A stretch of 32,677 bases of DNA, from positions 1 through 32,677 of the forward strand of contig JALOBY010000016.1 in assembly GCA_023228045.1 (NCBI GenBank). The letters are read 5' to 3'. Position 1 is the first letter of the stretch, and each line of letters starts with the position of its first letter. Source of the DNA: Endomicrobiales bacterium (GTDB lineage: Bacteria; Elusimicrobiota; Endomicrobiia; Endomicrobiales; JALOBY01). Both the position numbers and the translations under genes were made by a program. The notes under the pieces are model-generated. The model was not told the DNA's origin. It saw only the letters and a list, made by a program, of their open reading frames with translations, and did no database searches. Shown here in pieces: positions 23,294 through 32,152 of the stretch.

Positions 23294-24390
23294 AAAGGGT
23301 ATTGCTGGGATTTATTAAGAAAGAATTCGCCCAGACACTCAGGGATCCGGTTATGCGGGTTTTTATTTTTGTAGCGCCGATAATACAAATGTGCGTTTTC
23401 GGTTTTGCAATAAATACAGATTTTAGGAATATCAATTTTGCCGTAATTGCAAGCCCCGCCGACTATACAGCAAGGCAACTATCTGAGAAAATTTTCGCCA
23501 CAGGCTGGTTTAACAAAATAGAGTCCGTCAATGGCGACCCTATGGCAATACTGCAAAACGGTAAGGCGGATGCTGTACTGGTTATGCCTGTAGAGGGTAT
23601 AGACAAAGGGATAGCAAGAGGCGGGGCAAGCATGCAGCTGCTTGTAGATGCTCAAAATGCAACAAAGGCACGAATAGTTGACGCCTATATACAATCCATC
23701 GCCGCAAAGTTTTTCACCGATAAATATGGAATTGCCGACACCGGTGGCAAAGTCAGGTTTGATGTCAGGGTTCTTTACAACCCGGCACTTGAAACATCGT
23801 TTTTTATGATTCCAGCCATTATAGCCCTGATTATGTGCCTTGTAACCATAATGCTTACGAGCATGTCAATAGCGCGAGAGAAAGAACTCGGCACCTTTGA
23901 AAGCATCATTGCTTCACCATTGAGCAATCTTGAAATAATACTGGGCAAAACTGTACCATTTACTATCATTGGGCTTGCTGACGCGGCGTTTATAATGACC
24001 GCCGGAATGCTTATTTTCGGCGTACCTGTCAGAGGCTCTTTCATTCTTTTGCTGCTTGCTGCGCTTATCTTCGTTTGCGCTACAGTCAGCATAGGCACGC
24101 TGATATCTACAATAGCCAAAAATCAGCAACAGGCAATGATGGGGACATTTATGTTCCTCTTCCCCGCTATGATGATGTCGGGCCTTTTCTTTCCGATTGA
24201 AAATATGCCGATATTCATCAGGTGGGTGGCATACATAGATCCTTTTAAGTATTACATAAACCTGATAAGGAATGTTATGCTCAAGGGCAACATACCGGAA
24301 CTTTACTGGACGAATATTGCGGTCCTATTTTTAATGACCGTCACTACAGTTTTAATTGCAGCCCGCCGCTTCCGCCAGACATTAAATTAA
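23290..24390 (+). CDS. ybhR: ABC-2 type permease, YbhR-like (366 aa)
   Basis: The second membrane half, paralogous to the preceding gene. It starts LGFIKKEFAQTLRDPVMRVF, followed by a membrane segment (FVAPIIQMCVFGFAINTDF), a periplasmic domain and five C-terminal segments. The motif SIAREKELGTFESIIASPLS-NLEIILGKTVPF matches the family, as does the terminal MMMSGLFFPIENMPIFIRWV. Last gene of the seven-gene operon, followed within 20 bases by a long hairpin. The substrate is not deducible; the E. coli system has been linked to cephalosporin and chloramphenicol sensitivity and to cation export. Confidence 0.93.
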   Translation: MKRVLLGFIKKEFAQTLRDPVMRVFIFVAPIIQMCVFGFAINTDFRNINFAVIASPADYTARQLSEKIFATGWFNKIESVNGDPMAILQNGKADAVLVMPVEGIDKGIARGGASMQLLVDAQNATKARIVDAYIQSIAAKFFTDKYGIADTGGKVRFDVRVLYNPALETSFFMIPAIIALIMCLVTIMLTSMSIAREKELGTFESIIASPLSNLEIILGKTVPFTIIGLADAAFIMTAGMLIFGVPVRGSFILLLLAALIFVCATVSIGTLISTIAKNQQQAMMGTFMFLFPAMMMSGLFFPIENMPIFIRWVAYIDPFKYYINLIRNVMLKGNIPELYWTNIAVLFLMTVTTVLIAARRFRQTLN

Positions 24391-24407
24391 CCCGGATTTT
24401 GCAACCA

Positions 24408-24457
24408 AATAAATATCCCAAGGCCATCCACAGTGGGATTGTCTTGGGATATTTATT
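24408..24457. terminator. Bidirectional hairpin between convergent operons
   Basis: Perfect 15-base arms, AATAAATATCCCAAG (24408-24422) and CTTGGGATATTTATT (24443-24457). Inner bases extend the stem with a bulge (ATCCAC/GTGGGAT). It lies between the ybhR stop and the converging P-type ATPase stop. The AT-rich arm ends can act as weak U-tracts on both strands. Confidence 0.7.
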
Positions 24458-24536
24458 CAGGCTATCCGGCAAGCTATAGGAACCCAGCAACTATTGAATA
24501 TACAATTCCCGCTACAACCTCTGTTACATTGTTATT

Positions 24537-27098
24537 TTATATCGCATGCCTGTACCTTCTTATTAGTTTTATCACTTCAAACATTATCACACTTATCATG
24601 CCGGCAGCGAAACACAATGCAAAGTCAATATTGTGGAGCGTGCCAAATTTAAACAGGCTCTTTAATAATGGAACTTCAATACTTAGGAACATAAAAATAA
24701 CCGCGCCCGTGCTTATCCATAACAATGCTGTATTCTTTTGCCGCAAAATACTTGGCAATGCAAGAACCCATGACCTATTGCATACAATCAACCCAAGATT
24801 TCCTACAATCAGCGTTGTAAATGCAAGTGCTCTTGCCGTTTCAACACTTTCTCCAAATTTTTGTGATAAAACAAAAACACCTGCAACAATTAGAAGCAAA
24901 ACTGTTCCCTGCAATAAACTATATAAAACTGTTGAAAGCGAAAAAAGCGGCTCCTTGATACTTCTCGGCGGGCGCGACATAACGCCTTTTTCTTCTTTTT
25001 CGGATTCAAACACTAACGAACATGACGGGTCAATTATCAGTTCAAGAAAAACTACATGGATAGGAAAAAGTATCAAAGGCCATTTAAATATTACCGCGAA
25101 CAAGCTTAACCCCGCGATAGGGATATGTATTGCAAGTATGTAAGAAATTGCTTTTTTTAAGTTATCAAATATCCGCCTGCCCATACGCACAGCCGCAACT
25201 ATGGACATAAAATCATCGTCTAATAAAACAAGCGATGAAGATTCCCTTGCCACATCGGTACCTCTGGCGCCCATGGCTATACCTATATTTGCCGACTTAA
25301 GAGCTGGAGCATCATTAACACCGTCGCCTGTCATAGCAACTATTTCACCTATTTTTTTTAGTGCGTTTACAATACGAAGTTTTTGTTCCGGCACAACGCG
25401 GGCAAATATATTCGTATTCTTTACCCTTATCTCAAGCTCGCTGTCATTCATGGAATCAAGTTCAGGCCCTGTAATAATATCTGAAATATTCTTAAGCCCA
25501 ATTTGAATAGCAATATTTTTTGCAGTACCCGGGTAATCACCTGTTATCATTACTACACGCACACCTGCCTGATAGCATTCTTCTATTGCTGAAGGAACCT
25601 GTTCGCGTATTGGGTCTGCAAGGCCGATAAGCCCTTCAAAACTAAACTCAAAATCGTGCTGTTTTTCTGGAAGAATTGCCGGCTTAAACACAGCTTTTGC
25701 TACACCTAAAACCCTTAATCCCTCGTCAGCCATTTTTTCTATTGATATTTTAAGCTTATCCATTGCCTGCTTATCTAAATGGCACAAATCCGCTATCGCC
25801 TCAGGCGCGCCTTTCGCGGCTACAACATAATCTTCACTTCCCTGCCGTTTCCATACACGAGACATTGCAAGTAGTTTTTTTGACAATGGATACTCATGTA
25901 CCATTTCCCAATCGTAATGCACATGCTCTGTATTTTTAAGGCATATTTCGCTTAAATTCCTGATTGCTTTTTCCATGGGGTCATATGGGTCGGTCTGGCT
26001 CGCAAGTGTTCCATATTCAACAATCTCATGGCAGTTCTCGTGCAGATTTTCTTTGCCAATAAAGCTTGTATCGTAAAGTATATTATTGGCACAAAGTTTT
26101 TGAACTTTCATTTTGTTTACCGTAAGCGTTCCTGTTTTATCTACGCAGAGAACGGTTGCGGCGCCAAGCGTTTCAACCGCAGGTATCCTTCTGGTGAGTA
26201 CTCTTTTCTGAGATATACGCCATGCGCCCAACGAAAGGAATACCGTAAGCACTACAGGAAACTCTTCAGGTATCATAGCCATTGCAAGCGTAAGCCCCGC
26301 TAAAAACCCGCCAAGCCAGTCGGCCCTTGTAAAACCATAAACCGTAATAACTATTAAACAAAGAATTCCAGCCGATATTCCAACTACCTTTACTGTCCGC
26401 GATACATCTTTTTTAAGCAGGGTTTCTTCCTCTTCTATTGATTGAAGCGATTTGCCTATTTTACCCATTTGGGCATGAATGCCCGTAGCATAAACTTTAG
26501 CAATTCCCTGCCCTGCAACAAGCAATGTGCCTGAAAACACATACGGTTGGTTGTCTCCACCGGGCTTTATTTTGTCTTGTTTAATTTGGCTATTTTCAGC
26601 AGGATATTTTGAAACAGGCACCGACTCTCCAGTTAAAAGCGATTCATCAACCGAGAGGTTTAATGCTTCCAGTATAAGCGCATCGGCAGGAACCCTGTCG
26701 CCTTCTGAAAGTATTATTATGTCCCCACGCACAACTTCCCTGCCGGGTATTTTTAATTTTTGACCGTCACGGATAACAGATGCCCTTGGGCTTGATAAAT
26801 CACGCAGTGCCTCTAGTGCCCTCTCGGTTTTTCGTTCCTGATAAAAAGTTATACCCATAATTACAAAAACAAAACCAAGAAGTATCAGCGCTTCTTGCAC
26901 ATCACCCAATATTAAATAAATAGTGCCGCAGGCAACTAAAAGCAGAAACATCGGTTCTTTGAACACCTCAAAAGCTATAAGCCATACGCTTCTTTGTTTT
27001 GCCGATGGCAGTTCGTTATAACCTTCTGTTTTCAACCTTGCCGCAGCTTCTTGCGTTGTTAAACCCTGATTCTGGATTGCTTGTATATTGATGCTCAT
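24537..27098 (-). CDS. Type II cation-transporting P-type ATPase, Ca2+-ATPase-like (853 aa)
   Basis: An ATP-driven cation pump. Motifs: TGES (about residue 156), phosphorylation site DKTGTLT (about 319), KGAPEAI nucleotide-binding, MITGDYPGTAKNIA and GDGVNDAPALK (about 590). The fourth-membrane-helix motif is PEEFPVV rather than the PEGLP of classical calcium pumps, and the sixth-helix region reads FLELIIDPSCSLVFE in place of NLxTDxxPA. Both belong to a bacterial type II subgroup whose ion is usually annotated as Ca2+ but rarely tested. The N-terminal cation ATPase domain (GLTTQEAAARLKTEGYNELP) is present and there are ten membrane segments. GAGG precedes the ATG. The hairpin at 24408-24457 probably ends transcription. 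Confidence 0.94.
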   Translation of the reverse strand: MSINIQAIQNQGLTTQEAAARLKTEGYNELPSAKQRSVWLIAFEVFKEPMFLLLVACGTIYLILGDVQEALILLGFVFVIMGITFYQERKTERALEALRDLSSPRASVIRDGQKLKIPGREVVRGDIIILSEGDRVPADALILEALNLSVDESLLTGESVPVSKYPAENSQIKQDKIKPGGDNQPYVFSGTLLVAGQGIAKVYATGIHAQMGKIGKSLQSIEEEETLLKKDVSRTVKVVGISAGILCLIVITVYGFTRADWLGGFLAGLTLAMAMIPEEFPVVLTVFLSLGAWRISQKRVLTRRIPAVETLGAATVLCVDKTGTLTVNKMKVQKLCANNILYDTSFIGKENLHENCHEIVEYGTLASQTDPYDPMEKAIRNLSEICLKNTEHVHYDWEMVHEYPLSKKLLAMSRVWKRQGSEDYVVAAKGAPEAIADLCHLDKQAMDKLKISIEKMADEGLRVLGVAKAVFKPAILPEKQHDFEFSFEGLIGLADPIREQVPSAIEECYQAGVRVVMITGDYPGTAKNIAIQIGLKNISDIITGPELDSMNDSELEIRVKNTNIFARVVPEQKLRIVNALKKIGEIVAMTGDGVNDAPALKSANIGIAMGARGTDVARESSSLVLLDDDFMSIVAAVRMGRRIFDNLKKAISYILAIHIPIAGLSLFAVIFKWPLILFPIHVVFLELIIDPSCSLVFESEKEEKGVMSRPPRSIKEPLFSLSTVLYSLLQGTVLLLIVAGVFVLSQKFGESVETARALAFTTLIVGNLGLIVCNRSWVLALPSILRQKNTALLWISTGAVIFMFLSIEVPLLKSLFKFGTLHNIDFALCFAAGMISVIMFEVIKLIRRYRHAI

Positions 27099-27193
27099 GA
27101 TAACCTCTTATATTAATGTTTTCAGAAAACGGCAACGAAAAAATACTGTCTTGACATACGGGGTGAAAAGTACGGTTTTGTATTGAAATTGTT

Positions 27194-27445
27194 TTAAGCG
27201 ATTATTGGAGGGTGGTCTATTAATTTTACGAATTGAGTAGATACAAAAACTTTGTCAAAAAAAACAAATGGTGCCTGAGTATATATAGGTTTAATTAATG
27301 CAGGCACATCTGTTGAGTATGAATTATGTTCAAATTCACAACTGCTTGCACACTCTGCATTGTCACTATCACACACAGTTTGCGCGCACAAACCTAATGA
27401 GGTAAAAAACATTAAAAACAATAAAAAGAAACACAATCTGTTCAT
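27194..27445 (-). CDS. Small secreted cysteine-containing protein, unknown (83 aa)
   Basis: No family recognised. A clear signal peptide (MNRLCFFLLFLMFFTSLGLCAQ) precedes a short acidic region with four cysteines spaced CDSDNAECASSCEFEHNS, then a hydrophobic-aromatic C-terminal part (APFVFFDKVFVSTQFVKLID). The Cys/Asp/Glu/His mix would suit metal binding or disulfides. There is no Shine-Dalgarno, but a promoter abuts the start codon (27454-27482). It lies between the broken RND pump and the P-type ATPase on the same strand, 95 bases before the latter, so the two could share a transcript. That it is a real gene is likely but not certain. Confidence 0.6.
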   Translation of the reverse strand: MNRLCFFLLFLMFFTSLGLCAQTVCDSDNAECASSCEFEHNSYSTDVPALIKPIYTQAPFVFFDKVFVSTQFVKLIDHPPIIA

Positions 27446-27453
27446 TGCGTGGG

Positions 27454-27482
27454 ATTATACAAATTCATTTGATTATTAACAA
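27454..27482 (-). promoter_or_regulatory. Promoter abutting the small secreted protein gene
   Basis: On the minus strand TTGTTA (27477-27482) and a perfect TATAAT (27454-27459) are spaced 17 bases. The -10 box ends 8 bases before the ATG, so the mRNA would be leaderless or nearly so. The promoter begins just after the RND gene stop. Confidence 0.5.
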
Positions 27483-27500
27483 TTTTTTCTTGGGCCGTGG

Positions 27501-30500
27501 TTATTTCGCCAGTTCTTTCATAGCAATTTGGACATCTTTGCGGTGCTTGTGGCTCTCAAATTTGGAAAACAAACTGTACACGCACGGGACAACAAAAAGT
27601 GTAAGCATGGTTGAGACAATAACACCGCCTATTACAACAACAGCCATCGGAACCCGTGTTTCGGCCCCCGGGCCTAAAGCGAGCGCAGGAGGCACGGCTG
27701 CCGCAATTGTTGCTATTGATGTCATTAAAATAGGGCGAAGGCGTACCGGGCAGGCACTGAGCAGCGCTTCGTTTACCGACATACCTTCATCTCGCCGCCT
27801 GTTTGTAAAATCAACAAGCAGAATAGAATTTTTCTTAACAATACCCATAAGTAAAATTAATCCGATAGCACTGTATATATTTAACGAATACCCGGTTATT
27901 ACCAACGCAAGCAGAGCCCCCTATATGCTAAACGGAAGAGCAAGCAATACATTAAATGGATGCACAAAACTATTGAATTGTATTCCGAGAACCATATACG
28001 CCACAAAAATACCCAGGAACAACACAAGATATAAACTAGTAAAAGATTCCTGAAATGTCTGGGCGCTGCCTGAAAAAACAAGTTTATACCCTTCCGGCAA
28101 TACTTTCTTGCCTATTTTTTCAACACTGTCCATAGCAACAGCCTGCGATTTGCCGGGGGCAACATTAGCAAACATTCTAATAGCACGCTCGCGGTTATTG
28201 CGCGTTATTGATAATTGGGCAGGTTTTTCAACTATTGTTACAACTTCAGAAAGACGAATTATCTCGCCGCGGTTATTGCGAACCCATATTTTACTGATAT
28301 CGTCGGGGTTACTGCGGTCTTTTGAAACCAGCTGTAACCGTATATCGTAACGCCTGCCGTCATGAGTGTACTTGCCTGCGCGTACTCCGCCGATAAGCGC
28401 ATTAATTGTCTGCCCAATTACAGAAATACTTACACCCCTCTCCGCGGCCTTCCTGCGATCAGGCAATACCTGAATTTCGGGTGGGCCCTGGTCGTAATCA
28501 GAATCAATATCTGACATTAATTCTGTACTAACCATTTCCTTTTCTATGACATTGCTGTATTCTACAAGTTTTTCCCACTTCAGCCCGCTTACTGTAAATT
28601 CTATGGGGTATCCGCGCCTTGTACTAAGTCCCAATAATGACGGGTCCTGAACAACAACTTTATTGGCCTCAGGTATATCTTTAAGGGCTTTACGAACGAC
28701 AGGCATTAGCTCCTGCTGTGTAAGCGACCGTTTTTTCTTTGCATCTATCGGGCGGTCAGAGAGTTTTTTCAGCGTAATCATTATATTTCCGGATGAACCG
28801 CCGATAAAATCAAAATAACTATCCACAAACGGCAATTTGGACAAAATCTGCTCGGCCTGCTTAAAAACACCGTCAGTTATTTCCAGCGCGGTGCCGGGTT
28901 TTGTTTGCATACGCACCGAAAGCATACTCAAATCCTGAGGCGGTACAAATTCCCGCTTGACCGATTTAAATAATAACAACGAACCAAAAAATATTATTAA
29001 TGAAGCAACTATTATATACCAGCGGTGCTTTAGGCACCATGCAAGCAGTATGCCGTATTTATTACGCAAAAAGTTCATAATATTATCCACCACTTTGCCC
29101 ATGCCGGTCGTGTGGCCAATTGAAAGAAACTGCGCGCCAAACATGGGTGTCAAAGTTAACGCGCCGAGAAGAGATATCGCAACAGCTACCGAAATAGTTA
29201 CACCAAACTGAAAAAAATACCTTCCAATAACACCACTCATAAAAATAACCGGAACAAAAATAGCAAGAATAGCAACAGATGCCGCTATTGCCGCAAATGT
29301 TATCTCACGGGCACCTTTTATGGCAGCTTTAACGCGCGTTTCCCCTAACTCCCGATGACGCACAATATTTTCAAGCATCATAATAGCGTCGTCCACCACA
29401 ATACCTACAACCAGCGAGAGTCCGAGAAGTGTGAATGTGTTTAGAGTAAACCCCATAACATAAATTACAAAGAAAGACCCGCACAGCGACATTGGTATGG
29501 TTAAAAACACATTCAAAGCCGAACTAAAAGATCCGAGAAAAAACCAGCAAACCAAACCCGTAAGCAGCACGGAGAGTATCAGCACAAAATACATTTCACG
29601 CATAGATTCTTCAATGAACTTTGTAGAATCATAGCGAACATCCAAATTCATTCCCGAAGGGACATATTTTTTTATAGCTTCCATTTTTGCCCTTACAGCT
29701 TTGGCAATTTGAACTGAGTTTGTTCCCCTTTGCTTGCGTATACCTATGCTGACCGCGCTAACACCATCGGCCCGCGAAATGCGGCGGACATCTTCTGTCC
29801 CATCCTCAACAACAGCCACATCGCCGATGTGAAAAGTTTTCCATAATGGCGAACCTTTGCGCGCCGGAATTACTATTGAAGTAAATTCTTTAACAGTTTC
29901 CGCTTCGCCTGCCACGCGAATGTTCATTTCATTTTTTCCGGTACTTATATATCCCGCAGGTACCTCGGAATGCTCGCTTGATATGGCAGAAACAACATCA
30001 TCCACTGTCAATTCTTTTTCGCGCATTTTACCTGCATCCAGCCATACACGCAAATTCGGCTCCATAAAACCGCCAAGCGATACCTCGCCTACGCCGTCAA
30101 TGGTGGAAAACTGGTCTTTTAATACTTTACTGGTGTATTGCATCATATCTTTCATCGGCCTGTTGCCGGAAAGTGTTATCCACATTATCGGTTGGTCTTC
30201 CGGATTTGTTTTAGATATAAAAGGCGGGTCAATATCGCTAGGTAGGTCATGCTGGGCACGGGCAATGCGGCTTTGTATTTCCTGGAGTGCGACATCAATA
30301 TTTTTACTTATGTCAAACTGAACAGTTACATTAGAGTGGCCTTTTTGAGAGTGGAAGTTACTTCTTTAACACCTTGCACACCCAAAACGGCTTCTTCAAG
30401 CGGGTCAGTAATTTCGGTTTCCACCACTTCAGGCGCCGGCACCTTCCCAATTAACAGAAATATTAACCACCGGAAAATCAACATCCGGCAGCTGGCTTAG

Positions 30501-30599
30501 GCCAAGACGCCAAAAAGCAAGAATTCCGAAAGCCACCATGCCTATCAGCAACATCCACGCAAAAACCGGGTTCTTTATAGAAATATCCGATAAAGACAT
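27501..30599 (-). pseudogene. RND-family efflux pump with two frameshifts and an amber codon (about 1032 codons)
   Basis: A proton-driven RND exporter of the HAE type. The N-terminus MSLSDISIKNPVFAWMLLIG begins at 30599. The family line WEGA-APEVVETEITDPLEEA is broken near 30432-30441 by one extra base (stop TGA at 30429-30431). The frame is regained near 30338-30341 where one base is missing in AAAAAGG(G)CC, giving GHSNVTVQFDIS. From there the frame is open, including the proton-relay helix GIVVDDAIMMLENI, until TAG at 27921-27923 (codon 893) inside ALPFSI*GALLAL. The same frame continues to the proper C-terminus at 27501 with GLILLMGIVKKNSILLVDFT. All three lesions hit conserved positions. 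No adaptor gene accompanies it. Real decay and sequencing or assembly error are both possible. Confidence 0.9.
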
Positions 30600-30688
30600 A
30601 ATTTTCCTTTTTGTTTTTATTTTAACATAGGAGATTTAAAACCAAAAACTTACTAACTACATTCTCTACGTTATAATTTTCTTAAACT

Positions 30689-31993
30689 TTATTTTATTCC
30701 TGATGCTATCTCAAGTATCGCCTTATCCAATTTTGCTTGTATCAACATACGGTCAAAATTTCTTTTAGCATCCAGCATTGTTATCATTGATTGTATAACA
30801 TCCATATTATTTACAAGCCCGTAACGGTAATCTTTTAATTGCATCTGGTAACTTTCGCTCGCTTTATTATAAGCAACCGTGTAGGCCGCCGCCTGTTTAA
30901 TGGAAAAAATAGCCGACCGGTAAAGTTTTCTTATTTCAGTTTCTGACTCCCGAACTACTCTGGAAAGTTTAGCTTCATATTCCCTTAAGCGTGAAAGCTC
31001 TTCGTTTACTTTTCCAATAGCCGCCCCGCCTTGAAATAAAGGCATATCCAGCGTAAAAAGTGTGTCCCATTTGCTATCTGTTAACGAGGCGCTGCGCTGA
31101 GTGTACCATGCCCCTTCAAGGTTTAGTGACGGCAAAAGCATACTGCGGGCCGCAATTATCCTAAAGCGCTGAGATATCACATTCTTTTTCTCCGCTTCAA
31201 TAACAGGCCTGTTTTTAGCGCTTTCAAGGTATTTCTCCAGCAATTCCGTACCAGCAATGTCGGGTGTATTGTCAGTTACTACGAGATTTTCAGAATCAAA
31301 ACCTGTTAGATATGCCAATGTCTCGGCCGCTTTCGCGCGTTCTCCTTGTGATTTTTCTTCCTGAGCAATAAGCGTAGCGAGCTGAGACTCCACCACCAGC
31401 ACTTCGCTATCTCTGGATTTTCCAAGACGCACTCTTTCATTAAGTTCATTGAGCCTTTCTTGCATTAATTGTTCAGTGTTTTTAATATTTGCTATGTCCG
31501 CATCTACCTGCGCGAGAGAATAAAATGCCAAGGTTACTTCTGAATTAAGTATCCTTTCAACGCTGTCATAATTAAATTTTTGTTTTTGGAGTTCATTTTT
31601 TGACAGGTCATAATTTGCTTTTTTTCCAAAACCGCTAAACAAAGGCTGGCTTAACGCTATTTTAGAGTCATCAAAATTTGTCGTGTATTCTCCACCAGCG
31701 GTGTCTCGGTAGGTTTTCTGGTATTTGAATTTAACCGCGGGCAGAAACCCGCCTCTCGCCTGTTTTACCTGCTCTGCGGCTTGAGCCTGTATTTCTCTGC
31801 TTATCATCAGAACTTCGCCCTTATTTTGAGCTGCCAATATACATTTATCCAGTGTAACTGCGGCATTACTTTCCTGCGCATAACCCATAGATAAATGAAA
31901 TAAAATGACTGACAACAATATGGCTGATATAGATACGACATGTTTACATTGAACTCTCATTATTTTTCTCTCTCTACTTAATAAACTCAACAT
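30689..31993 (-). CDS. TolC-family outer-membrane efflux protein, RND partner (434 aa)
   Basis: The outer-membrane channel expected to work with the downstream RND pump, 89 bases away. It has a signal segment (VSISAILLSVILFHLSMGYAQ), the opening VTLDKCILAAQNKGEVLMIS and two repeats of long helices, with typical VRLGKSRDSEVLVVESQLAT and YRYGLVNNMDVIQSMITMLD turns. It is intact, unlike the pump gene. The ATG at 31993 has AGGTG 7 bases upstream; a second ATG at 31960 would give a cleaner signal peptide but a weaker Shine-Dalgarno. A promoter candidate lies about 100 bases upstream. Confidence 0.92.
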   Translation of the reverse strand: MLSLLSRERKIMRVQCKHVVSISAILLSVILFHLSMGYAQESNAAVTLDKCILAAQNKGEVLMISREIQAQAAEQVKQARGGFLPAVKFKYQKTYRDTAGGEYTTNFDDSKIALSQPLFSGFGKKANYDLSKNELQKQKFNYDSVERILNSEVTLAFYSLAQVDADIANIKNTEQLMQERLNELNERVRLGKSRDSEVLVVESQLATLIAQEEKSQGERAKAAETLAYLTGFDSENLVVTDNTPDIAGTELLEKYLESAKNRPVIEAEKKNVISQRFRIIAARSMLLPSLNLEGAWYTQRSASLTDSKWDTLFTLDMPLFQGGAAIGKVNEELSRLREYEAKLSRVVRESETEIRKLYRSAIFSIKQAAAYTVAYNKASESYQMQLKDYRYGLVNNMDVIQSMITMLDAKRNFDRMLIQAKLDKAILEIASGIK

Positions 31994-32092
31994 CAAAAAT
32001 CACCTTTATAATATCCCCATAAATTTTAGTAACCATCTGCTTAAACTTATGACGGGTTCAGGCCTATGGTATTTACATACTCGTGCTTCATT

Positions 32093-32120
32093 ATTATATA
32101 ACGCGTTGGACAAAATACAA
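32093..32120 (-). promoter_or_regulatory. Promoter candidate for the TolC-RND genes
   Basis: On the minus strand TTGTAT (32115-32120) and TATAAT (32093-32098) are spaced 16 bases. The spacer contains the 8-base palindrome AACGCGTT (32100-32107 region), a possible operator. It sits between the phosphoketolase stop and the TolC start. Confidence 0.45.
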
Positions 32121-32152
32121 TTCAAAATAGTTTCATATTTTTTAACGCTTCG

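Noticed and set aside
24433..25143. A 236-codon plus-strand frame opposite the P-type ATPase gene
   Set aside because: It is the antisense shadow of the ATPase 3' part, which shows full family motifs on the minus strand.
27445..28053. A 202-codon plus-strand frame opposite the RND pump
   Set aside because: It is the antisense shadow of conserved RND sequence and has no independent domain.
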